A DNA stretch of 64,000 nucleotides, taken from positions 1 to 64,000 of the forward strand of contig JBHELO010000073.1 in the NCBI GenBank assembly GCA_046263055.1, written 5' to 3'. The notes beneath the pieces are model-generated. The model saw only the letters and a program-made list of their open reading frames with translations, was not told the DNA's origin and did not search any database. Position numbers and translations under genes: made by a program. Every line of letters starts with the position of its first letter. Position 1 is the first letter of the stretch. The DNA comes from DATAQC01 sp046263055. GTDB taxonomy: Bacteria; Actinomycetota; Acidimicrobiia; Acidimicrobiales; AC-14. This document shows positions 39,027 to 47,421 of the stretch, in pieces.

Positions 39027-42000
39027 GTGAGCGGGGTGGAGCGGGACCCGACGACGGTGGCCGACCTGGTGGAGGCGGCGGTGGCGGCGTCCCCGGACGC
39101 GACGGCCGTCGTGGCCGGCGACCGGTCGCTCACCTACGCCGAGCTGGACCGCCGGGCCAACCGCCTGGCCTCCCACCTCCGGTCCTGCGGCGTGGGGCCG
39201 GACGTGGCGGTGGGGATCTGCCTCGGGCGGTCGGTGGAGCTGGCCGTCGCCCTGGTGGCCGTCCTCAAGGCGGGCGGCGCCTGCGTCCCCCTCGACCCCG
39301 CCTACCCGGCCGAACGCCTGGCCTTCATGGTCGAGGACGCGGCGGTGGCGGCGGTGCTCACCAGCGCCCGGCTGGCCGGGCGCGTGCCCGCCACCGCCGC
39401 CCCCGTCCTCCGCCTCGACGCCGACGCCTCCCGCTGGGCGGGCGAGCCCGCCGACCCGCCCCCCCGGGCCGTCGGCCCCGCCCACCTGGCCTACCTGATC
39501 TACACGTCGGGGTCCACGGGCCGGCCTCGCGGCGTCATGCTCACCCACCGGGGGCTGGTGGACCACCACCGGGCGGCCGTCGCCCTGTACCGGCTGGCCC
39601 CCGGCGACCGTGTGCTGCAGTTCTGCTCGATCAGCTTCGACGCCAGCATCGAGGAGCTGTTTCCCACTTGGGCAGCGGGGGCCACCGTGGTCTTTCGGCC
39701 CGACGACGCCCCTCTGCTGGGGCGCTCGTGGTGGTCCTGGGTCGACGGCCAGGGCCTGACCGTGGTGAACCTGCCGACGGGGTATTGGCACGCCTGGGCC
39801 CGCGATCTCGACGCCCGGGGTGACGAGGTGCCCCCTCGGATCCGCCTGGTGGTGGTGGGGGGCGAGAAGGCGCTGGGCCCGGTGTACCGGACGTGGATGG
39901 GCCTGAGCGGGGGCCGGTCGCGGTGGGTCAACGTCTACGGGCCCACGGAGACCACCTGCATGTCCACCGCGTGGGAGGCGCCGCCCGACGGCGGCCTGGC
40001 CGACGACCAGGACCCCCCGATCGGGCGCCCGCTGCCGGGCACCACGGTGGAGGTGGTGGACGACGGGCTACGACCGGTGCCCGCCGGGGTGGTCGGCGAG
40101 CTGCTCATCGGCGGGCCGGGCGTGGCCCGCGGGTACCGCAGCCAGCCGGCGTTGACCGCCGAGCGCTTCGTCACCGACCCCGACGGGCGCCGGCGCTACC
40201 GCACGGGCGACCTGGTGCGCGAGCTGCCCGACGGCACCCTCGACTTCGTGGGCCGCATCGACGACCAGGTCAAGGTGCGGGGCTTCCGGGTGGAGTGCGG
40301 CGAGGTGGAGGCGGCCCTGGCCCGCCACCCGGCGGTGGCATCGGCCGCCGTGGTCGCCCGCCGGGACGACGCAGGGAGCACCCAGCTGTCGGCCTACGTG
40401 GTGCCCAGGGGCGGCGCCGCCCTCACGGCCGGCGACCTGCGGGACCTGGCCGCCGACCGCCTCCCGGCCTACATGGTGCCGGCCACCTTCACGGTGCTGG
40501 GCGCCCTTCCCCTGACCGCCAACGGCAAGGTGGACCGGGCCGCCCTCCCGATGCCGGACCCTGCCGCCGGCCCGCCGCCCACCTCCCCCGGGGGGGCCGC
40601 CGGCCGCCCCCGGTCCCCGGTGGAGGAGCGCCTGGCCGCCATCTGGGCCCGGGTCCTCGGCCGGGACGACGTGGGACTGGACGACGACTTCTTCGGGCTG
40701 GGCGGCCACTCCCTCCTGGCCACCCAGGTCATCGCCCAGGTGCGTGAGGAGTTGGGCACCCAGACGCCTCTGCAGGCCATCTTCGAGGCCCCGACGGTGG
40801 CGGGGCTGGCCGCCCTGGTGGAGGCCGAGGGCGGCGGGCCGGCCGCCGCCCCCCCGCTGGGGCCCCGGCGGGCGATGCCCGGCGACCGGCTCTCGCTCTC
40901 GCTGGCCCAGGAGCAGATGTGGCGGTTGGAGGCGGCCGCGTCCCCGCCCGGGCTGTACAACGTGACCGTCCTGCACCGCTTCGAGGGCCCGGTGGACCCC
41001 GACGCCCTGCGGGCCGCGCTGGCCTACCTGGGAGGTCGCCACGAAGTGCTGCGGACGCGCTTCGGTGCCGAGGCGGGCCGGCCCTACCAGGTGGTGGAGC
41101 CCGACGCTCCCCCGGTGGAGCTGGCGGTGGCCGACCTGGCGGCGGCCCAGGTCGACCGACCGCCCGACGGCGACGAGCCGGAAGGTGGCGGCGCGGGCGC
41201 CGACGGCGACGAGCCGGGAGGCAGCGTCGAGCTGCTCCGCAGGGTCGCCGAGCAGGACGCCCGGCCGTTCGACCCGGCCCAACCGCCGCTGGCCCGGGCC
41301 TCGCTCCTGCGGGCCGGCGGCGCCGGCGTCCTGGCCCTGACGGTGGACCACCTCATCTGCGACGGCACCGCCGCCTCCCTCCTGATCACCGAGGCGGTGG
41401 CCGCCGCCTCGGCCATCGGCGCCGGTCGGGCCCCGGACCTCGGGCCCCTGCCGCTGCAGTTCGCCGACTTCGCGGCGTGGCAGCGGGCGGCCGTCACCGA
41501 CGACGTCGTGCGCCGCCAGCTCGCGTGGTGGGCCGCCGCGCTCGACGGCATGCCCCTCGGGCCCGCCCTTCCCTGGGACTCCCGCCCGCCCGCCCCCACC
41601 CGCCGGGTGGCGTCGGCGGCGGTGACGGTTGGGCCTGGCACCCGCGCCGCACTCGACGAGGTGGCCCGGTCCACGTCCAGCACCCTGTTCGTGGTGACCC
41701 TCGCCGCCGTGCAGGCCGTGCTGGCCCGGCTCGGAGGGACCACCGACGTGGTGGTCAGCACCACCCTGAGCGGGCGCACCCGGACCGAGCTGGAACACAT
41801 GGTCGGCATGTTCTCGGGCTTCGGGCGGGTGCGGACCGACCTGTCCGGGGACCCGACCTTCACCGAGGCGGTGGCCCGGGTGCGGGAGCGGGTGCTGGGC
41901 ATGTTCGACAACTCCGACATCCCGTTCATGCGTGTCCGGCGGGAGCTCCTGCCCGACCACCCCACCGGCGGGATCGAGCTGGTGGCGGCCCTCCCCGTGG

Positions 42001-42251
42001 ACTTCCAGTACTTCCGGGCTGCGCCCCATGACCACGAGGTCTTCTTCCGGGGCCAGCTCCACCCGCTCGGCGTCACCTTGCTCGACGACGGCGCCGAGAT
42101 CGAGGTCCAGCTCTCGTACAAGCCCGACTTCTACCGGCCGCAGACGGTCCTCGGGCTGGCCGGGGGGATCGAACGGGTGCTCGCCGCGGTGGGCGCCCAC
42201 CCGTCGGTGCGGCTGTCCGAGCTGCCCGTCACCGGGCGGTCGGGGCGCTGA
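39027..42251 (+). CDS. NRPS protein 3: A - PCP - C
   Basis: 1074 residues from GTG 39027, just past the previous stop; GTG 39009 and 39036 are alternatives. Adenylation: A3 YTSGSTGRPRG (~159), A4 FDASIEELFPTW, A5 NVYGPTETT, A7 YRTGDLV, A8 KVRGFRVECGEVE and A10 TANGKVDR. Pocket residues read by eye: D-A-E-N-V-G-V-C-M; I know no substrate for that set. The carrier has GGHSLL with S562. The condensation domain has D774-H775-LIC-D779-G780: the first histidine of HHxxxDG is replaced but the catalytic second one is kept. No thioesterase or reductase follows, so release must be by the last C domain or by another protein. Its last 23 bases overlap the opposing gene. Confidence 0.9.
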   Translation: MSGVERDPTTVADLVEAAVAASPDATAVVAGDRSLTYAELDRRANRLASHLRSCGVGPDVAVGICLGRSVELAVALVAVLKAGGACVPLDPAYPAERLAFMVEDAAVAAVLTSARLAGRVPATAAPVLRLDADASRWAGEPADPPPRAVGPAHLAYLIYTSGSTGRPRGVMLTHRGLVDHHRAAVALYRLAPGDRVLQFCSISFDASIEELFPTWAAGATVVFRPDDAPLLGRSWWSWVDGQGLTVVNLPTGYWHAWARDLDARGDEVPPRIRLVVVGGEKALGPVYRTWMGLSGGRSRWVNVYGPTETTCMSTAWEAPPDGGLADDQDPPIGRPLPGTTVEVVDDGLRPVPAGVVGELLIGGPGVARGYRSQPALTAERFVTDPDGRRRYRTGDLVRELPDGTLDFVGRIDDQVKVRGFRVECGEVEAALARHPAVASAAVVARRDDAGSTQLSAYVVPRGGAALTAGDLRDLAADRLPAYMVPATFTVLGALPLTANGKVDRAALPMPDPAAGPPPTSPGGAAGRPRSPVEERLAAIWARVLGRDDVGLDDDFFGLGGHSLLATQVIAQVREELGTQTPLQAIFEAPTVAGLAALVEAEGGGPAAAPPLGPRRAMPGDRLSLSLAQEQMWRLEAAASPPGLYNVTVLHRFEGPVDPDALRAALAYLGGRHEVLRTRFGAEAGRPYQVVEPDAPPVELAVADLAAAQVDRPPDGDEPEGGGAGADGDEPGGSVELLRRVAEQDARPFDPAQPPLARASLLRAGGAGVLALTVDHLICDGTAASLLITEAVAAASAIGAGRAPDLGPLPLQFADFAAWQRAAVTDDVVRRQLAWWAAALDGMPLGPALPWDSRPPAPTRRVASAAVTVGPGTRAALDEVARSTSSTLFVVTLAAVQAVLARLGGTTDVVVSTTLSGRTRTELEHMVGMFSGFGRVRTDLSGDPTFTEAVARVRERVLGMFDNSDIPFMRVRRELLPDHPTGGIELVAALPVDFQYFRAAPHDHEVFFRGQLHPLGVTLLDDGAEIEVQLSYKPDFYRPQTVLGLAGGIERVLAAVGAHPSVRLSELPVTGRSGR

Positions 42252-43989
42252 GGGCGCCCTTCACCGCCGCCGCCAGCTCGGCCACCGTGGGGGCGTCGAA
42301 GACGGCGGCCACGTCGAGGTCCACCCCGAAGGCGTCGTGCACCCGGGCCGCGATCTGGGCGGCGGCCAGGGAGTGGCCCCCGAGGGCGAAGAAGTCGTCG
42401 TGCACGCCGACCTCGGGTCGGTCGAGCACCGCCGCCCAGATGGACGACACCGCCGCCTCCGTCTCGTCCCGGGCGCCCTCCGGCGCCTGGGCCGCCACGG
42501 CCGCCGCCAGCCGCTGGCGCACCTCGTCCTTGACCACCTTGCCCGAAGGGTTGCGGGGCAGGTGGTCCACCACGACCACCCGGTGGGGGACCTGGTGCTC
42601 GGCCAACCGGGCCCGCACCGCGTCCTGAAGCTCCCGCTCGGTTGTGGGGGAGCGCACGACGACGGCGGCGGCCACGTCCTCCCCGAGCACCGGGTGGGGG
42701 ACGCCGACCACCGCCGCCTCCACCACCGCCGGGTGCTCGTAGAGGGCGTTCTCCACCTCCACCGACGACACGTTCACTCCGCCCCGGATCACCACGTCCT
42801 TGCTGCGGTCGGTGAGGTGGAGGTAGCCCTCGGCGTCCAGGTGGCCGACGTCGCCGGTGTGCACCCAGCCGCCGGCGAACACCACGGCGGTCGCCTCCGG
42901 GTCGCGATAGTAGCTGCGGGGCGGGGTGCCCGGGCGGCGGAGCCACACCTCGCCGGTCTCGCCGGCGGCCAGTGCCCGCCCGTCGTCGTCGACGATGCGG
43001 ATCTCGGTGGCACCGACCGGCCGGCCGACGGCAGTGGGCCGGGCGGGGTCCCACTCCGTCATGGTGCGGGCCGCCCCCGCTTCGGTGAGGGCGTAGGCGT
43101 TCCACAACGTGGCGCCCGGGAAGGCCTCGGCCAGGCGGGCGAACAGCGCCGGTGCGGCCGGTGCCGACGACAGGATGATCCGCCGCACCGAGGAGACGTC
43201 GTGCTCCCGAGCCGCCCCCGAGGCCACGAGGAGCTGGGCCATGGCCGGCACCAACTGCAGGCGGGCCACCCCGAAGCGGGCCACCAGCCGGCACAGCTCG
43301 ACGGGGTCGAAGGCGGGCAGGGCGACGGCCACCCGCCCGGCCATGCGCAGCGGCACCCGCAGCGCCTCCTGGGCCGCCTGGGTACCCACCGGGAAGGCGT
43401 GCAGGAACGCCACCGGCCCATCAGGACCGGCGCCCGGGGCTGGGGCGTCGGCCGGCAGGTCGTGGGCCAGCAGGCCGAGGTGCGAGCAGGCCACGCCCTT
43501 GGGCCTCCCGGTGGTGCCCGACGTGTAGATGATCTCGGCCAGGTCCTCGGTGCCCACCGCCATCTGGAAGGCGTCGGTGGTCCCCCCCGCCTCCAGATCG
43601 GCCGGCTCGGCCGACCACGCCCGGCTGCCACCCGGCGCGGTCACCCCGGGGGGGGCGACGAGCCCAGTGGCACCGGCGTGCTCCAGCACCCGGGCCAGCT
43701 CGGGCCCCGAGAAGCGGGTCCCCAGGGGGGCGGCCACTGCTCCTGCCTTGAGCACGGCCAGGTAGGCCACCGCGTGGTCGGCCCAGCGGTCGGTGCCCAG
43801 GGCCAGTGCCACCCGTTCCCCCGGACCGACCCCCCGGGCCACCAGCCCCCGGGCGGCGGCGTTGGACCGCGCCTCCCAGTCCCCGAGGGTCAGTGCCTCG
43901 ACGTCACCGACGCGCAGCGCCACCGCGTCGGGGTCGGTGGCCGCCCGGGCCCGCAGCAGGTCGGGGACGACGGTGGCCGGGCCCGTCAC
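42229..43989 (-). CDS. acyl/aminoacyl-adenylating enzyme fused to a carrier domain
   Basis: 586 residues from a GTG that overlaps the VOC gene's stop. The adenylation domain is of the acyl-CoA-ligase type: YTSGTTGRPKG at 155-165, NAYALTEAG, WVHTGDVGHLD, DRSKDVVIRGGVNVSSVEVE and NPSGKVVKDE. A carrier domain follows with DDFFALGGHSL, S540 as attachment serine. It probably loads an acid directly onto its own carrier, to feed the NRPS as starter or side unit. The degenerate N-terminal half of NRPS protein 1 resembles this enzyme, which suggests shared origin. Last gene of the leftward arm. Confidence 0.85.
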   Translation of the reverse strand: MTGPATVVPDLLRARAATDPDAVALRVGDVEALTLGDWEARSNAAARGLVARGVGPGERVALALGTDRWADHAVAYLAVLKAGAVAAPLGTRFSGPELARVLEHAGATGLVAPPGVTAPGGSRAWSAEPADLEAGGTTDAFQMAVGTEDLAEIIYTSGTTGRPKGVACSHLGLLAHDLPADAPAPGAGPDGPVAFLHAFPVGTQAAQEALRVPLRMAGRVAVALPAFDPVELCRLVARFGVARLQLVPAMAQLLVASGAAREHDVSSVRRIILSSAPAAPALFARLAEAFPGATLWNAYALTEAGAARTMTEWDPARPTAVGRPVGATEIRIVDDDGRALAAGETGEVWLRRPGTPPRSYYRDPEATAVVFAGGWVHTGDVGHLDAEGYLHLTDRSKDVVIRGGVNVSSVEVENALYEHPAVVEAAVVGVPHPVLGEDVAAAVVVRSPTTERELQDAVRARLAEHQVPHRVVVVDHLPRNPSGKVVKDEVRQRLAAAVAAQAPEGARDETEAAVSSIWAAVLDRPEVGVHDDFFALGGHSLAAAQIAARVHDAFGVDLDVAAVFDAPTVAELAAAVKGALSAPTAR

Positions 43990-44474
43990 CGGGGCGCCTG
44001 CACGAGCTCGATGGTCACGCCGTCGGGGTCTCGCAGGTAGGCCAGACGGGCGCCGGCCAAGGGGCCGGCGGCCACGTCAATCGGGCGCTCGCTCACCGGC
44101 CGGGCCCCGCAGGCCACCGCGTGGGCGTGGGCGACGTCCATGTCGTCCACCGCCAGGCACACGTGGACGTTGCCGGGATGGGCGGTGCCGGCGTCGTAGG
44201 GCGCGTCCTCGCGACCGACGTACCGGAGCAGCTCCAGGGCCGGGCCGCCGGGAAGGTCCACCCAGCAGCGCTCGATGTGGATGCCCGGGTACCCGACCAG
44301 CGTCCCGAGCATGGGGCCCTGGAGCACGGTGCGGCCCCTGGCCGTGGCTCCCACGAGGGCGGTCCAGAAGGCGGCCGCCCGGTCCAGGTCGGCCACCGTC
44401 ACGCCCACGTGGTGGACGGCGCGGAACGGGGCCCCCCCGCTTCCTGCCCCCCGCGCCCCCCCGGCGCCCGTCAC
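43986..44474 (-). CDS. VOC-family protein (glyoxalase fold)
   Basis: 162 residues from a GTG overlapping the aminotransferase stop. AVHHVGVTVADLDRAAAFW opens the first beta-alpha-beta-beta-beta unit and supplies a metal-binding histidine. HVCLAVDDMDVAHAHA opens the second, and LRDPDGVTIELVQ ends with the conserved glutamate. The family includes epimerases, dioxygenases, glyoxalases and drug-binding resistance proteins. In this setting a tailoring or self-resistance role is conceivable. Nothing in the sequence picks one. Confidence 0.8.
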   Translation of the reverse strand: MTGAGGARGAGSGGAPFRAVHHVGVTVADLDRAAAFWTALVGATARGRTVLQGPMLGTLVGYPGIHIERCWVDLPGGPALELLRYVGREDAPYDAGTAHPGNVHVCLAVDDMDVAHAHAVACGARPVSERPIDVAAGPLAGARLAYLRDPDGVTIELVQAPR

Positions 44475-45862
44475 CCGGCGGCCAGCGAGGCTTCCACCTC
44501 GCCCAGGGCGTCGTCGAGCAGGGCCACGCCGGCCCGGGCCATGTCCTCGGGGATCACCAGCGGGGGGGCGATGCGCAGCACCGAGCCGGCCCCCGCCACC
44601 AGCACCCCCCGGCGGGCCAGGCCCTCCAGGAGGCGCCGGGCCACGGCCGGTCCCACCGGGGTCTTGGCGGCCCGGTCCCGGACCAGCTCCAGGGCCAGCA
44701 GCATCCCCACCCCCCGGACGTCGCCGATCAGGGGGTGGCGGTCGGCCAGCTCCCGCAGCGCGGCCAGCATCACGGCCCCCACCCGGCGGCCGTTCTCGAG
44801 GATCGTACCGTCCTCCAGCAGGCCCAGGGTGGCGCGCCCGGCGGCGCACGCCAAGTTGCCGCTGGCGAAGGTGGAGGCCCCGGCGCCGGGCTTCCCGAAG
44901 GGACCGGCGTCGAGCACCTCCCGGCGGGAGGCGATGAGGGAGATGGGGTAGCCGCAGGCCAGGCCCTTGCCCATCAGCACCACGTCGGGCACGACGCCGG
45001 TGGCCTCGAACGCCCACATGGGCCCCGTCCGGCCCACACCGGTGAGGACCTCGTCGAAGACGAGCAGGGCGCCGGTGCGGTCGCACAGCTCCCGCAGGTG
45101 GGCCAGGAACTCGGGCGGGAAGGGGATCACCCCGCCCACCCCCTGGACGGGCTCGACGAACACGGCCGCCAGCCGGTGCTCGCTCGACTGCTCGTAGACC
45201 CGGTCGACGAGGCCCGCACAGGCCACCTGGCACCGGTCCCGGGTGAGCCCCAGGGGGCACCGGTAGCAGTTGGCGTTGGGGCTGTGCAGCGCACCGGGGA
45301 GGAAGGGCCCGTAGCCGTGCTTGAGCGGGAAGGCCCCCATGAGGGACATGGCACCGAGCGTGCGGCCGTGCCAGGCCTGGTGGAAGGAGATCACCTCGTA
45401 GCCGCCCGTGTAGGACCGGGCCAGCCGCAAGGCGGCCTCCACCACCTCGGCCCCGGTGGAGTACATCTGGAACGTCTGCAGCGACGGCGGCAGCGTGGCC
45501 GCCAGCGCCTCGAAGAACGCGGGCCGGGCTGGGGTGGCGAAGTCGAAGTAGTGCATGAGGCGCGCCGACTCCTCGGCCAGGGCGGCCGCCACCGCCGGCG
45601 GGGCGTGACCCAGGTTGGCGACCACCGCCCCCGAGGAGAAGTCCACGAACAGGTTGTCGTCGACGTCGCGCACCACCGCGCCCCGTCCGTCACGCAGGAC
45701 GAGGCGGAGCCACTGGGCGGCGGGCGACGAGTTGGCGGCGTGCAGGGCGGCGTCGCGGGCCCACAGCTCGGCCGACCGGGGGCCGGGGATGGGTGTGCGG
45801 ACCCGGGGGGCGGCGGTCCAGTCCGGGCCGTCGCCGGCGGTGGCGGCGTCGAGGGCGGTCAC
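44471..45862 (-). CDS. class III (PLP) aminotransferase
   Basis: 463 residues from a GTG overlapping the glycosyltransferase stop. Features: GAVVANLGHAPPAV, STGAEVVEAALRLAR, SFHQAWHGRTLGAMSL, VEPVQGVGGV, LLVFDEVLTGVGRTG and MGKGLACGYP with K299 as PLP lysine. This is the 4-aminobutyrate/ornithine aminotransferase fold. An insert with four cysteines (NANCYRCPLGLTRDRCQVACAG) lies after the PLP phosphate region; I recall similar inserts in some relatives. It could make an omega-amino or beta-amino acid building block for the NRPS, or free an amine for release. Confidence 0.87.
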   Translation of the reverse strand: MTALDAATAGDGPDWTAAPRVRTPIPGPRSAELWARDAALHAANSSPAAQWLRLVLRDGRGAVVRDVDDNLFVDFSSGAVVANLGHAPPAVAAALAEESARLMHYFDFATPARPAFFEALAATLPPSLQTFQMYSTGAEVVEAALRLARSYTGGYEVISFHQAWHGRTLGAMSLMGAFPLKHGYGPFLPGALHSPNANCYRCPLGLTRDRCQVACAGLVDRVYEQSSEHRLAAVFVEPVQGVGGVIPFPPEFLAHLRELCDRTGALLVFDEVLTGVGRTGPMWAFEATGVVPDVVLMGKGLACGYPISLIASRREVLDAGPFGKPGAGASTFASGNLACAAGRATLGLLEDGTILENGRRVGAVMLAALRELADRHPLIGDVRGVGMLLALELVRDRAAKTPVGPAVARRLLEGLARRGVLVAGAGSVLRIAPPLVIPEDMARAGVALLDDALGEVEASLAAG

Positions 45863-47097
45863 TCCCCGGGCTCCCGGCGCGCCGCCGTTGCCGCCGCCGG
45901 GGTCATCGCCGGGTCCCGCCGCACCGGCTGTCGCCCGGCCGCCAGCTGCTCGAGGAGGGCGACCCCGTGGTCGGGCCCGGGCATGGCCGCCAGCTCGTGC
46001 TCCACCCGGCGGGCGCCCTCCCGGAGGGCGGGGTCGTCGAGCAGCGCCCGGACGTCGCGCCGCACCGTCTCGGGGGTCACCTCGCCGGGAAGGAGGCGGC
46101 GGGCCACGCCGGCCGCCACGCACGCTGCCGCGTTGTGGAACTGGTTGGCGCCCTGGGGGAGCAGGAGCATGGGAAGGCCGGCGGCCAGGATGGGGAGGAT
46201 GGCGGTGCCGCCCTGGTTGACCACCGCGTGGCAGCGGGGCAGCAACAACGACTGGGGGATGAAGCGCTCCACGTGCACGTGCTCGGGCTGGGGGCCGAAG
46301 GCCTCGGGGTCGTTGCCGGGGCCGATGGTGACGATCACCGTGGCCGGCTCCTCCCGGAGACCCTCGAGGACGGCCGCGAACACGTCGCGGGCCCGGGCGT
46401 TGAACACCGTTCCCAGGCTGACGTAGACCACCGGCTGCTCGGGGAGGTCGTCCACCCAGCCGGGGAGCGACTCCCCCTCGGCGCCGGGGTCGACGATGGC
46501 GTTCTGGACCGGGTGGGCGACGTCCACCTGCCCGATCTCGGGAGACTGGAGGCTCGGAGGGGCCACGTCCAGGTAGAGGTACCGGAACAGCCCGGCGAAG
46601 GGGCCGACGTCCACGCCGTGGCGCTCGGTGAGCGGCGCCAGCGTCTCCCCGGCCAGGCGCGCCATGGCCAGGGGCCGCAGGATCCCGACCGACTGGTCGG
46701 CCCACGGGATCCCCGCCACCGAGGCGGCCACCGGGCCGGCCAGCTCGGTCTCGTCGTGCACCAGGACGTCGGGCCGCCAGTCGTGCATGAGGGGGACGAG
46801 GTCGGCGGCCCGGGCGGGGGCGGCCACCCCGGCCAGCATGCGGGGCTCGAACTGCTCGAAGCGGTCCATGGCCGAGAGCCCGTCCTCGCCGGGGTACCGG
46901 CTCCGGGCCTCCTCCAGCTGGGTGGCCAGGGGCAGGCCGGCCGGTAGGGCGGAGAAGCCCGCCCGTTCGATGTGGGGGCAGAAGTCGGCGGCGGTGGCGA
47001 ACGCCACCTCGTGGCCGCCCCGCACCAGGGCCGACGCCAGGGCCAGCATGGGGTTGAAGTGGCCGTGGCCCGGGAGGCAGGTGCAGAGCACCCTCAC
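45859..47097 (-). CDS. GT1-family glycosyltransferase at the NRPS locus (copy 2)
   Basis: 412 residues from GTG 47097, chosen because the family's VRVLCTCLPGHGHFNPML begins there; the open frame extends 28 codons further. Donor-site region: VVNQGGTAILPILAAGLPMLLLPQGANQFHNA. Copy 1 and the family have HGG where this has NQGG, so the histidine that contacts the sugar-nucleotide phosphate is a glutamine here, and activity may differ. It heads a four-gene leftward operon in which every junction is a GTGA overlap. A TACTGT box (47155-47160, minus strand) is a possible -10. Confidence 0.82.
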   Translation of the reverse strand: MRVLCTCLPGHGHFNPMLALASALVRGGHEVAFATAADFCPHIERAGFSALPAGLPLATQLEEARSRYPGEDGLSAMDRFEQFEPRMLAGVAAPARAADLVPLMHDWRPDVLVHDETELAGPVAASVAGIPWADQSVGILRPLAMARLAGETLAPLTERHGVDVGPFAGLFRYLYLDVAPPSLQSPEIGQVDVAHPVQNAIVDPGAEGESLPGWVDDLPEQPVVYVSLGTVFNARARDVFAAVLEGLREEPATVIVTIGPGNDPEAFGPQPEHVHVERFIPQSLLLPRCHAVVNQGGTAILPILAAGLPMLLLPQGANQFHNAAACVAAGVARRLLPGEVTPETVRRDVRALLDDPALREGARRVEHELAAMPGPDHGVALLEQLAAGRQPVRRDPAMTPAAATAARREPGE

Positions 47098-47205
47098 CGG
47101 CGTACCGGCGGACTGCCCGCCATCATCCTCCCCGAGCGCCGGCCACTGTCCTCCACAGTACCTGCCGCCCGGCGACGGCACGCGCCTGTGACCGCCATCA
47201 CCGGG

Positions 47206-47250
47206 AACCTATATGCGGATCGACTAGATATCAAACCTCTATATGTCGGA
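47206..47250. promoter_or_regulatory. repeated AACCT..ATATG.CGGA motif, possible operator
   Basis: AACCTATATGCGGA (47206-47219) recurs as AACCTCTATATGTCGGA (47234-47250), 28 bases apart. A third weaker relative, CCATATGGTGACG, lies at 47284. Direct repeats in an AT-rich divergent promoter region suggest a regulator binding site. No regulator gene is nearby. Confidence 0.35.
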
Positions 47251-47300
47251 CGTACGTACGCGAGACACTTAGGTGCAAAACATCCATATGGTGACGACGT

Positions 47301-47328
47301 TTGAGCATCGGGGGGTAGCGTTAAGACT
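47301..47328 (+). promoter_or_regulatory. candidate promoter of beta-helix gene 2
   Basis: TTGAGC at 47301 and AAGACT at 47323 are 16 bases apart and resemble a -35/-10 pair. TAGCGT (47316) is an alternative TANNNT box. Either would leave a leader of about 90 bases. Confidence 0.25.
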
Positions 47329-47421
47329 CCCGTAGCAATTCGTCCGGCACGTCCCGGGTGGGCCCGTTCGGGCGGGGCCCTTCCCCACGGGACGTCGACC
47401 ACTAGGAGGATCCACACCCTG

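Larger units (their letters stand above)
47098..47421. other. 324 bp divergent intergenic region with AT-rich island
   Basis: It holds the start region of the leftward glycosyltransferase operon and the promoter region of the beta-helix gene. 47206-47300 is markedly richer in A and T than the surroundings and contains the palindrome CGTACGTACG (47251). A 10-codon upstream frame (47126 to 47094, minus) ends exactly on the glycosyltransferase GTG. Confidence 0.5.

Noticed and set aside
42251..44040. Rightward reading through the adenylation-carrier gene as a fourth NRPS module
   Set aside because: The recognisable adenylation and carrier motifs are on the minus strand only.
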